A DNA stretch of 64,000 bases, from the NCBI RefSeq assembly GCF_008693385.1, contig NZ_CP044065.1, positions 2,108,001 to 2,172,000 on the forward strand, read 5' to 3'. The notes beneath the pieces are model-generated. The model searched no databases and was not told where the DNA came from. It saw nothing but the letters and a program-made list of their open reading frames with translations. The position numbers and the translations under genes are program-made. The stretch comes from Cupriavidus pauculus. Its GTDB lineage: Bacteria > Pseudomonadota > Gammaproteobacteria > Burkholderiales > Burkholderiaceae. Of this stretch, positions 49,170-59,582 are shown in pieces (the first letter of the stretch is position 1; every line of letters starts with the position of its first letter).

Positions 49170-50174
49170 TTACCACGTGAGCATGATCTTGCCCACGTGC
49201 TCGCTCGATTCCATGAGGCGGTGCGCATCCGCGGCCTGCGCGGCGGGGAACACCTTGTGGATCACGGGCTTGATCTTGCCCGACGCGAGCAGCGGCCATA
49301 CGTGCTGGTGGAGCGCGTCGGCAATCGCCCCCTTGAACGCGGGCGGACGCGGACGCAGCGTGGAACCGGTGATCGTGATGCGACGGCGCAGTACGTCGGA
49401 GAGCGGAATCTCGGCCTTGCCGCCGCCGAGCAGCGCGATGATCACGATGCGGCCGTCGTCGGCGATGCACGACAGTTCGCGCGCGAGGTACGAACCCGCG
49501 ACCATGTCGAGGATCACGTCCACACCCTTGCCTTCGGTCAGCGCCTTGACCTCGGCCGCGAAGTCCTGCGTCTTGTAGTTGATCGCGCGATCGGCGCCGA
49601 GCGCCTCGCAGGCCTTGCACTTGTCGTCGCTGCCCGCCGTGACGAACACCCGGAAGCCCATCGCCTTCGCGATCTGGATCGCAGTCGTGCCGATCCCGCT
49701 GGACCCGCCCTGGATCAGCAGCGTTTCCTGCGCGCCGCGCGGGCCCTTGCCCAGCTGGCCGCGATCGAACACGTTGCTCCACACCGTGAAGAACGTCTCG
49801 GGCAGGCCCGCCGCCTCGATGTCGCTGAGCCCGGCCGGCACCGGCAGGCATTGCTCGATCGGCGCGGTGCACAGTTCCGCGTAGCCGCCGCCCTGCACCA
49901 GCGCGCAGACGCGGTCGCCGACCTTGAGGCCGAAACGATTGGCCGCGTGCGAGAGATCGCCACCCACGATGACGCCCGCCACTTCGAGCCCGGGCAGATC
50001 GGACGCGCCCGGCGGCACCGGATAGTTGCCCGTGCGCTGGAACACGTCGGGACGATTGACGCCCGCGGCGGCCACGCGAATCAGGATCTCGCCGGCCTTG
50101 GCGACGGGATCGGGACGCTCGGTCAGCTGCAGGACGTCGGGTGCGCCGTATTCACGGATCTCGATGGCTTTCAT
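49170..50174 (-). CDS. NAD(P)H:quinone oxidoreductase, zinc-independent MDR family
   Basis: A 334-residue PIG3/QorA-like enzyme that reduces quinones with NADPH. GVNRPDVFQRTGNYPVPPGA is the MDR N-terminal signature without the catalytic-zinc ligands. LIQGGSSGIGTTAIQIAKAM is the Rossmann nucleotide loop. The ATG at 50174 begins the homology and follows a GAGGAG Shine-Dalgarno. It lies just past the pnp terminator. Confidence 0.92.
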   Translation of the reverse strand: MKAIEIREYGAPDVLQLTERPDPVAKAGEILIRVAAAGVNRPDVFQRTGNYPVPPGASDLPGLEVAGVIVGGDLSHAANRFGLKVGDRVCALVQGGGYAELCTAPIEQCLPVPAGLSDIEAAGLPETFFTVWSNVFDRGQLGKGPRGAQETLLIQGGSSGIGTTAIQIAKAMGFRVFVTAGSDDKCKACEALGADRAINYKTQDFAAEVKALTEGKGVDVILDMVAGSYLARELSCIADDGRIVIIALLGGGKAEIPLSDVLRRRITITGSTLRPRPPAFKGAIADALHQHVWPLLASGKIKPVIHKVFPAAQAADAHRLMESSEHVGKIMLTW

Positions 50175-50218
50175 CTGGAGGACTCCTCTCGATTTTGTTG
50201 TCCGGGAGTGTAAACAAA

Positions 50219-50249
50219 AAAAGCGGCTGGACATTGCCAGCCGCTTCTT
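50219..50249 (-). terminator. Rho-independent terminator of pnp
   Basis: GCGGCTGG and CCAGCCGC form an 8-bp stem followed on the minus strand by a T-rich run (A-run at 50215-50221 on the plus strand). It begins about 18 bases after the pnp stop. Confidence 0.88.
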
Positions 50250-50266
50250 ATTCCTGCTGCTACTGA

Positions 50267-52435
50267 TTACTGCTGATTGTTGCCAGACGTATCCGGCGCG
50301 TCCGAAGTACCGCTCGGCACGATCGGGCTGATGCTGCCGCCCTCTTCCGCCAGCGCCGCCTTCAGCGACAGGCGCAGACGACCCTTCTCGTCGGCCTGGA
50401 TCAGCTTCACGCGAACGTGCTGGCCTTCCTTCAGCCAGTCCTTGATGTCCTTCACGCGCTCGTTGACGATCTCGGAGATATGCAGCAGACCGTCCTTGCC
50501 CGGCAGGATGTTCACGATGGCACCGAAGTCCAGCAGCTTCAGCACGGTACCGGCGTAGATCTTGCCCACTTCGGCTTCCGCGGTGATGCCCTCGATGCGG
50601 CGCTTGGCTTCCGCCATGCCATCGGTCGAGGTCGAGGCGATCGTGATCGTGCCGTCTTCCTGGATGTCGATGGTCGTGCCCGTTTCCTTGGTCAGCGCCT
50701 GGATGGTCGAGCCGCCCTTGCCGATCACTTCGCGGATCTTGTCCGGATGGATCTTCATCGTGATCATGCGCGGTGCGTGCTCCGACAGCTCGGTGCGCGC
50801 ATGGCCCATGGCACCCTGCATGGCGCCCAGGATGGTCATGCGGCCTTCGCGGGCCTGCGCCAGCGCAACCTGCATGATCTCCTTGGTGATGCCCTGGACC
50901 TTGATGTCCATCTGCAGCGCGGTGATACCCGAATCGGTACCGGCCACCTTGAAGTCCATGTCGCCGAGGTGATCCTCGTCGCCGAGGATGTCGGTCAGCA
51001 CGGCGAACTTGTTGCCTTCGAGAATCAGGCCCATGGCCACGCCGGCGACGTGCGCCTTGACGGGAACGCCCGCATCCATCAGCGCGAGGCAGCCGCCGCA
51101 GACCGAAGCCATCGACGACGAACCGTTGGACTCGGTGATTTCCGACACCAGACGGATCGTGTACGCGAATTCGTCGTCAGCCGGCAGCACGGGGATCAGT
51201 GCGCGCTTGGCCAGACGGCCGTGACCGATTTCGCGGCGCTTGGGGCTGCCCACGCGACCGGTTTCGCCCGTGGCGAACGGCGGCATGTTGTAGTGGAGCA
51301 TGAAGCGGTCGCGGTACTCGCCGGCCAGCGCGTCGATGATCTGCTCGTCGCTCTTGGTGCCCAGCGTGGCCACCACGAGTGCCTGCGTTTCACCACGCGT
51401 GAACAGCGCGGAGCCGTGGGCGCGCGGCAGCACCGACGAACGGATCTCGATCGGGCGCACGGTGCGCGTGTCGCGGCCGTCGATACGCGGCTCGCCGGCC
51501 AGGATCTGGCCACGCACGATCTTCGCTTCGAGGTCGAACAGGATGTTGCCGACTTCCACCTTCTCGGCTTCCACACCGGCTTCGGCCAGCTTGGCGTCCA
51601 CCGCGGCGAACACTTCCTTCAGCTTCTGGCTGCGGGCCGACTTCTGGCGCAGCTGATAGGCTTCCTGCAGCAGCGGCAGCGCGATCTCGCTGACCTTGGC
51701 GATCAGCGGCTCGTTCTTCGCGGCCGGTGCCCAGTCCCACTCGGGCTTGCCGCCCTCGCGCACGAGCTCGTGAATCGCATTGATCGCGATCTGCATCTGC
51801 TCGTGGCCGTACACCACGGCGCCCAGCATCACGTCTTCCGACAGCTGCTGCGCTTCCGATTCCACCATCAGCACGGCGCGCTCGGTACCGGCGACCACGA
51901 GGTCCAGCGACGACGAGGCGATTTGCGAGCGGGTCGGGTTCAGCAGGTACTGGCCATCCTTGTAGCCCACGCGCGCGGCGCCCACGGGGCCGTTGAACGG
52001 AATGCCCGACACGGCCAGCGCGGCCGAGGCACCGATCAGCGCCGGGATGTCGGCCGGCACTTCGGGGTTGATCGACACCACGTGGATCACCACCTGGACG
52101 TCGTTGTAGAAGCCTTCCGGGAACAGCGGACGCAGCGGACGGTCGATCAGGCGCGAGGTCAGCGTCTCGTTTTCCGACGGACGGCCTTCACGCTTGAAGA
52201 AGCCGCCGGGGATCTTGCCGGCCGCATAGGTCTTCTCGATGTAATCGACGGTCAACGGGAAGAAGTCCTGGCCGGGCTTCGGGCTCTTGGCCGCGACCAC
52301 GGTAGCCAGCACCACGGTGTCTTCCACATCGACGATCACGGCGCCGCCAGCCTGGCGGGCGATTTCGCCGGTTTCCATGCGGACCGTATGCTGGCCCCAC
52401 TGGAATTCCTTGACGATCTTGTTGAACATGGTCAT
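50267..52435 (-). CDS. pnp: Polyribonucleotide nucleotidyltransferase (PNPase)
   Basis: PNPase (722 residues) degrades RNA 3'-5' with phosphate and is a degradosome component. Two RNase PH domains (about 10-140 and 320-480, with [15 protein letters not shown] and the catalytic [15 protein letters not shown]) are followed by a KH domain ([18 protein letters not shown]) and an S1 domain ([20 protein letters not shown]). The start is ATG 52435 ([11 protein letters not shown]) with AAGGA before it, rather than the more upstream ATG at 52453. Confidence 0.98.
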   Translation of the reverse strand: MTMFNKIVKEFQWGQHTVRMETGEIARQAGGAVIVDVEDTVVLATVVAAKSPKPGQDFFPLTVDYIEKTYAAGKIPGGFFKREGRPSENETLTSRLIDRPLRPLFPEGFYNDVQVVIHVVSINPEVPADIPALIGASAALAVSGIPFNGPVGAARVGYKDGQYLLNPTRSQIASSSLDLVVAGTERAVLMVESEAQQLSEDVMLGAVVYGHEQMQIAINAIHELVREGGKPEWDWAPAAKNEPLIAKVSEIALPLLQEAYQLRQKSARSQKLKEVFAAVDAKLAEAGVEAEKVEVGNILFDLEAKIVRGQILAGEPRIDGRDTRTVRPIEIRSSVLPRAHGSALFTRGETQALVVATLGTKSDEQIIDALAGEYRDRFMLHYNMPPFATGETGRVGSPKRREIGHGRLAKRALIPVLPADDEFAYTIRLVSEITESNGSSSMASVCGGCLALMDAGVPVKAHVAGVAMGLILEGNKFAVLTDILGDEDHLGDMDFKVAGTDSGITALQMDIKVQGITKEIMQVALAQAREGRMTILGAMQGAMGHARTELSEHAPRMITMKIHPDKIREVIGKGGSTIQALTKETGTTIDIQEDGTITIASTSTDGMAEAKRRIEGITAEAEVGKIYAGTVLKLLDFGAIVNILPGKDGLLHISEIVNERVKDIKDWLKEGQHVRVKLIQADEKGRLRLSLKAALAEEGGSISPIVPSGTSDAPDTSGNNQQ

Positions 52436-52486
52436 GAGCGTTCCTTGATTCATGCTGACGCGCCATGCTCATGCATGGGCGCGCCG

Positions 52487-52510
52487 CGCCTGCGTTCGCA
52501 GCCGCAGGCG
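52487..52510 (-). promoter_or_regulatory. pnp leader stem A
   Basis: A perfect 8-bp stem CGCCTGCG/CGCAGGCG with an 8-base loop, about 52 bases before the pnp start. Confidence 0.5.
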
Positions 52511-52555
52511 TACTGCCGGATTGACGCCGGCCGCAGTCGCAGGGAAGTGCTATGC

Positions 52556-52608
52556 CATTCCATCGGGCCACCCACCACTGGGTTGATGTCGATGCGCACG
52601 ATGGAATG
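52556..52608 (-). promoter_or_regulatory. pnp leader stem B
   Basis: Perfect 10-bp arms (CATTCCATCG and CGATGGAATG) enclose a 33-base loop. A candidate RNase III substrate in the pnp leader. Confidence 0.5.
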
Positions 52609-52721
52609 ACACAAGGCCCCGGTTCCTTGGATCCGGCTCCGGTGTCTCGGAGCTAAAGAGCAAAACAACTTACTCCGTTACACGCCATGGTGCAACGGGG
52701 AATAGCCACCAGAAAAGCAAA

Positions 52722-52752
52722 ATGCCTGCCTCAGCAGCGCTGACGCAGGCAT
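52722..52752 (-). terminator. Terminator of rpsO
   Basis: ATGCCTGC pairs with GCAGGCAT in an interrupted stem of about 13 bp, followed on the minus strand by TTTGCTTTTC. It lies just after the rpsO stop and may be partial, letting some transcription into pnp. Confidence 0.7.
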
Positions 52753-52772
52753 CGAGGACCTGGCTTGCGACC

Positions 52773-53042
52773 TTACTTGCGCAGACCCAGCTTTTCGATC
52801 AGGGCGCGATAGCGGTCCGCATCGCTGGCCTTGAGGTAGTCCAGCAGGCGGCGACGACGGCTCACCATGCGCAGCAGACCGCGGCGGCTGTGGTGATCCT
52901 TCATGTTGGCCTTGAAGTGCGGGGTCAGTTCGTTGATGCGGGTGGTCAGCAGGGCCACCTGAACTTCGGGGCTACCCGTGTCGTTCGTGCCGCGCGCGAA
53001 CTGCTTGATGACTTCGGACTTGTTGATATCGGCAACTGCCAT
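52773..53042 (-). CDS. rpsO: 30S ribosomal protein S15
   Basis: S15 (89 residues) binds 16S rRNA helices 20-22 early in 30S assembly. [19 protein letters not shown] and [20 protein letters not shown] are the standard motifs. It is upstream of pnp, the classic rpsO-pnp pair. Confidence 0.99.
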   Translation of the reverse strand: MAVADINKSEVIKQFARGTNDTGSPEVQVALLTTRINELTPHFKANMKDHHSRRGLLRMVSRRRRLLDYLKASDADRYRALIEKLGLRK

Positions 53043-53147
53043 GATGATTTCCTTTACGTTTCACTTGCGAACACCGCAGCGCGGAATGCGCCGCCGGCGT
53101 CGTGCCAGCTCCATCGCCACCGGCAAGCCGGCAAACGATAGCCGCGC

Positions 53148-53153
53148 ATTATA
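53148..53153 (-). promoter_or_regulatory. Likely -10 box of the rpsO promoter
   Basis: The minus strand carries a perfect TATAAT about 105 bases upstream of rpsO. The -35 region 17-18 bases ahead (TTTCGC) matches poorly. Confidence 0.5.
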
Positions 53154-53270
53154 GCCGAATTCCCACGCATGGCGAAACTGGCGGTCCGGGCGCCGCCGTG
53201 TGGCCCCCAAGCCGCTCCAAACGACTACACTCTCTGTATCCGCCTCCGGGCCACCCCGCTTGCTTCCGCC

Positions 53271-53810
53271 ATGACGCATCTCACGACTCTCCTGCCCCGC
53301 GCGCGCCGCTTCGCGGCCGGCGCCGCGCTCGTCGCCGCCACGGTGGCGATCACCGGCTGCGCAGCCCTCGCCCCGGTCCAGACCGGCCAGAAACTGATCG
53401 GCCAGCCGGAATCCGCCGTGCGCGCCACATTCGGCCAGCCGACCGACATGTTCCAGCTCAAGGACGGCACCACGCGCTGGATCTACTCCACGCAACCGCT
53501 CGGCGAGGACGCCTACGCGGCCACGTTCGACCGCAACGGCAACCTGGCCGACTTCCGCAACATGCTGACCACGGAAGAGCTCTACAAGGCACACGTCAAC
53601 GTCTGGACCAAACAGGACGTGCTCGAGCACTATGGCGCGCCGCGCGAGCCCAATCAGTACTTTCCGATCATGAAGCGCGAGGTCTGGACCTATCGCTTCT
53701 TCCAGGACCGGATGTGGTACTCGATGTTCAACTTCTACTTCGACGACGCCGGCGTGCTGCGCCAGACGCAGATCACGCCCGACCCGCTGCGCGACCGCCC
53801 CGAGCGGTAA
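53271..53810 (+). CDS. Putative lipoprotein, BamE/SmpA-like
   Basis: A 179-residue protein with a lipoprotein signal (RFAAGAALVAATVAITGC, Cys near residue 30). The mature part, TGQKLIGQPESAVRATFGQP, then TRWIYSTQP, resembles the BamE-type small-protein-A fold, in duplicated form (WTKQDVLEHYGAPREPNQYF). Function unknown; probably outer-membrane anchored. No good Shine-Dalgarno precedes the ATG at 53271, but it alone gives a compact signal. It is a plus-strand gene set between two minus-strand genes. Confidence 0.82.
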   Translation: MTHLTTLLPRARRFAAGAALVAATVAITGCAALAPVQTGQKLIGQPESAVRATFGQPTDMFQLKDGTTRWIYSTQPLGEDAYAATFDRNGNLADFRNMLTTEELYKAHVNVWTKQDVLEHYGAPREPNQYFPIMKREVWTYRFFQDRMWYSMFNFYFDDAGVLRQTQITPDPLRDRPER

Positions 53811-53812
53811 AC

Positions 53813-53856
53813 GAAAACATCCCGCGCACGCGCCTCGTGAGCGCGTGGCGGGATGA
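53813..53856. terminator. Convergent terminator between the lipoprotein gene and leuA
   Basis: CATCCCGC and GCGGGATG, with inner GCACGCGC/GCGCGTG, form a long stem between two converging genes. Four A precede it on the plus strand, which gives a T-run for leuA on the minus strand. Confidence 0.75.
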
Positions 53857-53871
53857 CGCAGGGATCCGTGA

Positions 53872-55413
53872 TCAGATCTGCGGATTGATCTTCTGCACGG
53901 CCTTGTCGTGCAACTTGTTCAGCGCGGCCAGATAGGCCTTGGCCGACGCGGCGACGATATCGGGATCGGTCCCCACGCCGTTGACGATGCGACCGCCCTT
54001 CGAGAGGCGCACGGTCACTTCGCCCTGCGCCTGCGTGCCGGTGGTGATCGCGTTCACCGAATACAGCACGAGCTCGGCGCCGCTCGACACCTTGCCCTCG
54101 ATCGCATGCAGCGTCGCATCGACGGGACCGTTGCCATCGCCCTCGCCCGTATGCTCGTGGCCGTCCATGCTGAACACGACGCGCGCATGCGGACGCTCGC
54201 CCGTTTCCGAACGCTGCGACAGCGAGATAAAGCGGTAGTGGTCGTTGGCCGCGTCGCTCGCTTCGCCCGAGACGATGGCTTCGATGTCCTCATCGAAGAT
54301 CTCGGCCTTCTGGTCGGCGAGCTCCTTGAAGCGCGCGAACGCCGCATTGACCTCGGTCTCGCTCTCGAGCTCGATGCCGAGTTCCTGCAGGCGCTGCTTG
54401 AATGCGTTGCGGCCCGACAGCTTGCCCAGCACGATCTTGTTGGCGGTCCAGCCCACGTCTTCCGCGCGCATGATCTCGTACGTGTCGCGCGCCTTGAGCA
54501 CGCCATCCTGATGGATGCCCGACGCGTGCGCGAACGCGTTCGCGCCGACCACGGCCTTGTTCGGCTGCACCACGAAGCCCGTGATCTGCGACACGAGCTT
54601 GGAGGCGGGCACGATCTGCGTGGTATCGATGCCGACGTCCATGTCGAAGTAGTCGCGGCGCGTCTTCACGGCCATGACCACTTCCTCGAGGCTCGTGTTG
54701 CCCGCACGCTCGCCCAGGCCGTTGATCGTGCATTCGATCTGGCGCGCGCCGCCGAGCTTGACCGCGGCCAGCGAATTCGCCACGGCCATGCCGAGGTCGT
54801 TATGGCAGTGCACGGACCACACGGCCTTGTCCGAGTTCGGAATGCGCTCGCGCACCGAGCGGATCAGGCCCGCGTAGCCTTCCGGCACCGCATAGCCGAC
54901 CGTGTCGGGCAGGTTGATGGTGGTCGCGCCCTCGGCAATCACGCCTTCGAGCACGCGGCACAGGAAGTCCATGTCCGAACGGCTGCCGTCTTCGGGCGAG
55001 AACTCGATATCGTCGGTGAACTGGCGCGCGAAACGCACCGCCAGGCGCGCCTGCTCGTACACCTGGTCCGGCGTCATGCGCAGCTTCTTTTCCATATGCA
55101 GCGCGGAGGTCGCGATGAACGTATGGATACGGAACGAGTTCGCGGGCTTCAGCGCCTCGGCCGCGCGCGCGATGTCCTTGTCGTTGGCGCGGGCCAGCGA
55201 GCAGATCGTCGAATCCTTGACCACCTGCGCGATCGAGCGAATCGCCTCGAAATCGCCATTGGAGCTCGCGGCAAAACCGGCCTCGATCACATCGACCTTC
55301 AGGCGCTCCAGCTGGCGCGCGATGCGGATCTTCTCCTCGCGCGTCATCGAGGCGCCCGGCGATTGTTCGCCATCGCGCAAGGTCGTATCGAAAATGATGA
55401 GTTTGTCAGACAT
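53872..55413 (-). CDS. leuA: 2-isopropylmalate synthase
   Basis: LeuA (513 residues) condenses acetyl-CoA with 2-oxoisovalerate, the first committed step to leucine. [17 protein letters not shown] begins the TIM barrel, and [19 protein letters not shown] carries the metal-binding His pair. A C-terminal leucine-sensing regulatory domain (from about residue 390) is complete. Feedback inhibition is expected from the family. Upstream lie a leader peptide and attenuator (55473-55640). Confidence 0.98.
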   Translation of the reverse strand: MSDKLIIFDTTLRDGEQSPGASMTREEKIRIARQLERLKVDVIEAGFAASSNGDFEAIRSIAQVVKDSTICSLARANDKDIARAAEALKPANSFRIHTFIATSALHMEKKLRMTPDQVYEQARLAVRFARQFTDDIEFSPEDGSRSDMDFLCRVLEGVIAEGATTINLPDTVGYAVPEGYAGLIRSVRERIPNSDKAVWSVHCHNDLGMAVANSLAAVKLGGARQIECTINGLGERAGNTSLEEVVMAVKTRRDYFDMDVGIDTTQIVPASKLVSQITGFVVQPNKAVVGANAFAHASGIHQDGVLKARDTYEIMRAEDVGWTANKIVLGKLSGRNAFKQRLQELGIELESETEVNAAFARFKELADQKAEIFDEDIEAIVSGEASDAANDHYRFISLSQRSETGERPHARVVFSMDGHEHTGEGDGNGPVDATLHAIEGKVSSGAELVLYSVNAITTGTQAQGEVTVRLSKGGRIVNGVGTDPDIVAASAKAYLAALNKLHDKAVQKINPQI

Positions 55414-55472
55414 TTTGTGGAGCTCCTGAGACTTTTATGTGTGTGCCGGTCCGGGTGCCGGAGGTCAAATGC

Positions 55473-55510
55473 AAAACGCCCCGGCGTGCAATCGATGCAG
55501 GCCGGGGCGT
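55473..55510 (-). terminator. leuA attenuator terminator
   Basis: ACGCCCCGGC and GCCGGGGCGT form a perfect 10-bp stem, followed by TTTT on the minus strand. It lies 49 bases after the leader peptide stop and 60 bases before leuA, the position of an attenuator. Confidence 0.8.
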
Positions 55511-55559
55511 GAAAGAATCCTTGTGGATTTCGCGCTGGAAATTGGGTTTCCGTCTTCCC

Positions 55560-55640
55560 TCAGCGCGCGCGCGTCCCGGCTCGGTTGCCTAGTAGGCCGC
55601 CCAGTAGGGTAATCGCGAGGAGGGATTGCAGCGAAATCAT
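55560..55640 (-). CDS. leuL: leuA leader peptide (26 residues, 7 Leu)
   Basis: The minus strand has ATG at 55640 and TGA at 55562-55560. The peptide begins MISLQSLLAITLLGGLLG and ends in an Arg-rich tail. Seven of 26 codons are Leu, in pairs, and three of them are CTA, a rare codon in such GC-rich genomes. Together with the downstream terminator and leuA, this is a transcription-attenuation leader: ribosome stalling at Leu codons under leucine shortage would favour antitermination. The gene is absent from any long-ORF list because of its size. The antiterminator pairing was not worked out. Confidence 0.8.
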   Translation of the reverse strand: MISLQSLLAITLLGGLLGNRAGTRAR

Positions 55641-55647
55641 GTTGGCG

Positions 55648-55676
55648 ACTATAGCCGGTTTGCTTTATCCGTGCAA
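55648..55676 (-). promoter_or_regulatory. Sigma-70 promoter of the leuA leader
   Basis: On the minus strand TTGCAC (55676-55671), a 17-base spacer and TATAGT (55653-55648) form a strong promoter. The predicted start is 7-8 bases later, on or next to the A of the leader-peptide ATG. Confidence 0.8.
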
Positions 55677-55691
55677 CTCAGCGTTTCCCGC

Positions 55692-56192
55692 TCATTTCGG
55701 CGGAATCCGCAGCTTCTGCCCCGGATAAATCTTGTCCGGGTGCGTCAGCATCGGCTTGTTCGCCTCGAAGATCCGGTTGTACTCGGCCCCGTTGCCATAG
55801 GCCGCCTGCGAAATCGCCCACAGCGTGTCGCCCTTCACCACGGTGTGCCATTGCGATTCGGTGGACGCGGTACTCACGGACATCTTGTCCTCCACCTGAT
55901 CCACACCCTCGACATTGCCGCAGCAGAGAATGATCTTCTCGCGCGTGGCCTGGTCGGCCGCCACACCGAACACGGTGACCTTGCCCTGCGAGCCGTCCAC
56001 CGTGACAGTCAGGCCCGTCGCGTCGAGCCCCATCTGCTTGATGTACGCCTCGATCGCGTCGCCGGCGGCACGATTGGCCGCCTCGACCTTCTCGGTGGAC
56101 GCATCGGCTTTGGCGGCATCCTGCGCCGCCTTGGCCTCGCCCTTGCCGAACAGCTTCTCTCCTGCTTCCCTGATGAAGTCGAACATGCCCAT
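55692..56192 (-). CDS. kbp: BON and LysM domain protein, Kbp (YgaU)-like
   Basis: A 166-residue protein with a BON domain (about 60-110, LTVTVDGSQGKVTVFGVAAD) and a C-terminal LysM domain (WHTVVKGDTLWAISQAAYGN through EANKPMLTHPDKIYPGQ). The N-terminal MGMFDFIREAGEKLFGKGEA and the overall order match E. coli Kbp, a K+-binding protein made under high potassium. There is no signal peptide, so it is cytoplasmic by this reading. The ATG at 56192 follows GGAGG. It lies between pssA and the leuA promoter. Confidence 0.88.
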   Translation of the reverse strand: MGMFDFIREAGEKLFGKGEAKAAQDAAKADASTEKVEAANRAAGDAIEAYIKQMGLDATGLTVTVDGSQGKVTVFGVAADQATREKIILCCGNVEGVDQVEDKMSVSTASTESQWHTVVKGDTLWAISQAAYGNGAEYNRIFEANKPMLTHPDKIYPGQKLRIPPK

Positions 56193-56239
56193 GACGTCCT
56201 CCCTACAGCAATGAAAGTGAATGAAGTTGCGACCTAAAC

Positions 56240-57139
56240 TCAGTGCGGCGCGCTGTTCTTTCGCACGCCGCCGGGCTGGCCGTGCAACGCACGCCAGGCC
56301 CACAACACGTAGCCAGAGATCGCATAGGCCACGAACAGTCCGAACAGCGCCACGGGCGGATCCGTCGATACGACGACGAACAGCACGAGCACCAGCACCA
56401 TCATGCCGAACGGCACGCGGTAGCGTACGTCGAGCGCCTTGCCGCTGTAGAACGGCGCGTTGGATACCATCGACAGGCCCGCGTAGAGCGTCAGGGCAAA
56501 CGCCACCCACGGCATCCACAGTTCCTTCACGGGCAGCTTGTTGTCGATCACGAGCCAGACGAAGCCCGCGACCAGCGCGGCCGCGGCCGGGCTCGGCATG
56601 CCCTGGAAGAAGCGCTTGTCGACCACGCCGATATTCGCGTTGAAGCGCGCGAGCCGCAGCGCCGCGCACGTGCAATACACGAACGCCGCGATCCAGCCCC
56701 ACTTGCCGAGGTCGTGCAGGATCCATTCGTACATCACCAGCGCGGGGGCCACGCCGAACGACGTCATGTCGGACAGCGAGTCGTACTGCTCGCCGAACGC
56801 ACTCTGCGTGTTCGTGATGCGCGCGACGCGCCCGTCCATGCCGTCCAGCACCATGGCCGCGAAGATCGCGATGGCCGCGGCGTCGAAGCGCATGTTCATC
56901 GCCTGCACGATCGCGAAGAAGCCCGCGAACAGCGCCGCCGTGGTGAACGCGTTGGGCAGCAGGTAGATGCCGCGCCGGCGCGGCCGCGGACGCACGTACT
57001 CGACGTCGTCGTGCTCCTCGGCGTCGTCGAAACCGTTGTCGTATGCGCTGTCGTTGCGCAGCTGGTTATGGCGGAACGGACGCAGATGCGTCACGTTGCC
57101 ATTGTTCGCCCGCTTGTTGCGGCGATTGAAGGCACCCAT
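56240..57139 (-). CDS. pssA: CDP-diacylglycerol-serine O-phosphatidyltransferase
   Basis: PssA (299 residues) makes phosphatidylserine in the inner membrane. The CDP-alcohol phosphotransferase motif is complete: MDGRVARITNTQSAFGEQYD followed by SLSDMTSFG. A hydrophilic N-terminus of about 55 residues (NRRNKRANNGNVTHLRPFRH) precedes several membrane helices. It is next to psd, the following step. Confidence 0.95.
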   Translation of the reverse strand: MGAFNRRNKRANNGNVTHLRPFRHNQLRNDSAYDNGFDDAEEHDDVEYVRPRPRRRGIYLLPNAFTTAALFAGFFAIVQAMNMRFDAAAIAIFAAMVLDGMDGRVARITNTQSAFGEQYDSLSDMTSFGVAPALVMYEWILHDLGKWGWIAAFVYCTCAALRLARFNANIGVVDKRFFQGMPSPAAAALVAGFVWLVIDNKLPVKELWMPWVAFALTLYAGLSMVSNAPFYSGKALDVRYRVPFGMMVLVLVLFVVVSTDPPVALFGLFVAYAISGYVLWAWRALHGQPGGVRKNSAPH

Positions 57140-57163
57140 GCCAGTCTCCTGTCCCGGGGTGGC

Positions 57164-57817
57164 TTATTTCAGTTCGTCGAGCTCGGCGAGCACCGTGGAC
57201 GAGGCCGAGACCTTCTCGCCGATCGTCACGCGCGGGCGCGCATCCACCGGCAGGTACACGTCGACGCGCGAGCCAAAGCGGATAAAGCCGTAGCGCTGGC
57301 CGCGCGAGAGCGTGTCACCCACCTTGGTGTAGCACAGGATACGGCGCGCCACCAGACCCGCCACCTGCACGAGCGTGACGATCTGGCCGTCGCCGGCGCG
57401 GCGGATCACCAGCGCGTTGCGCTCGTTCTCCACGGATGCCTTGTCGAGGTCCGCGTTGACGAACTTGCCGGGGAAGTATTCGAGCTTCTCGACCTTGCCG
57501 TCGAGCGAGGAACGGTTCGAGTGCACGTTGAACACGTTCATGAACACGCTGATCTTGAGCGCTTCGCGGCCCGCGTACGGGTCCTGCGTCTTCTCGACCA
57601 CGACGATGCGGCCATCGGCCGGCGCGAGGATCGCGTTCGCCGCCGAGGGAATCGGGCGCGGCGGATCGCGGAAGAACTGCAGCACGAACAGCGTGATGAT
57701 CCACAGCGGCAGCGCCCACCAGAAGCCCGCGCTGACGTGAACCAGCAGCGAGATGACGAATGCGCCGGCCAGGAACGGCCAGCCTTCACGGGCGATCAGC
57801 GGATGAGGATAGTTCAT
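57164..57817 (-). CDS. psd: Phosphatidylserine decarboxylase proenzyme
   Basis: Psd (217 residues, the short type) decarboxylates phosphatidylserine to phosphatidylethanolamine. It self-cleaves to form a pyruvoyl group; the GS cleavage site is in [14 protein letters not shown] near residue 180. [15 protein letters not shown] carries the catalytic His. An N-terminal membrane stretch anchors it. It lies between ilvC and pssA. Confidence 0.95.
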   Translation of the reverse strand: MNYPHPLIAREGWPFLAGAFVISLLVHVSAGFWWALPLWIITLFVLQFFRDPPRPIPSAANAILAPADGRIVVVEKTQDPYAGREALKISVFMNVFNVHSNRSSLDGKVEKLEYFPGKFVNADLDKASVENERNALVIRRAGDGQIVTLVQVAGLVARRILCYTKVGDTLSRGQRYGFIRFGSRVDVYLPVDARPRVTIGEKVSASSTVLAELDELK

Positions 57818-57856
57818 GCAAATTTGGTCAGAAGTTCATTCACGGCGACAGGATAA

Positions 57857-57920
57857 CAAAAAGCCGCCCAGGCACCGCCAAAATCGCACCGGCCGTCTTG
57901 GACGGCGCGGCTGGGCGGTA
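57857..57920 (-). terminator. Probable terminator of the ilv operon
   Basis: CCGCCCAG (57864-57871) pairs with CTGGGCGG (57911-57918) around an inner GCCGTC/GACGGC stem. On the minus strand it is followed by TTTTTG. It lies 70-130 bases after the ilvC stop. Confidence 0.6.
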
Positions 57921-57985
57921 CGGTGGGCGGCTGCGGGGCAAGGTGGCCGCCCTGTCGCGCGGCCACGCTGCCTTGCGGCTGCGTC

Positions 57986-59581
<1,596 letters not shown>

Positions 59582-59582
<1 letters not shown>

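Larger units (their letters stand above)
52436..52772 (-). other. pnp leader region between rpsO and pnp
   Basis: This 337-base gap has no gene. Apart from the rpsO terminator it holds two strong stems on the pnp side: CGCCTGCG/CGCAGGCG at 52487-52510 and CATTCCATCG/CGATGGAATG at 52556-52608. E. coli PNPase represses its own mRNA through an RNase III-cut leader hairpin, and this arrangement suggests the same. Confidence 0.5.
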
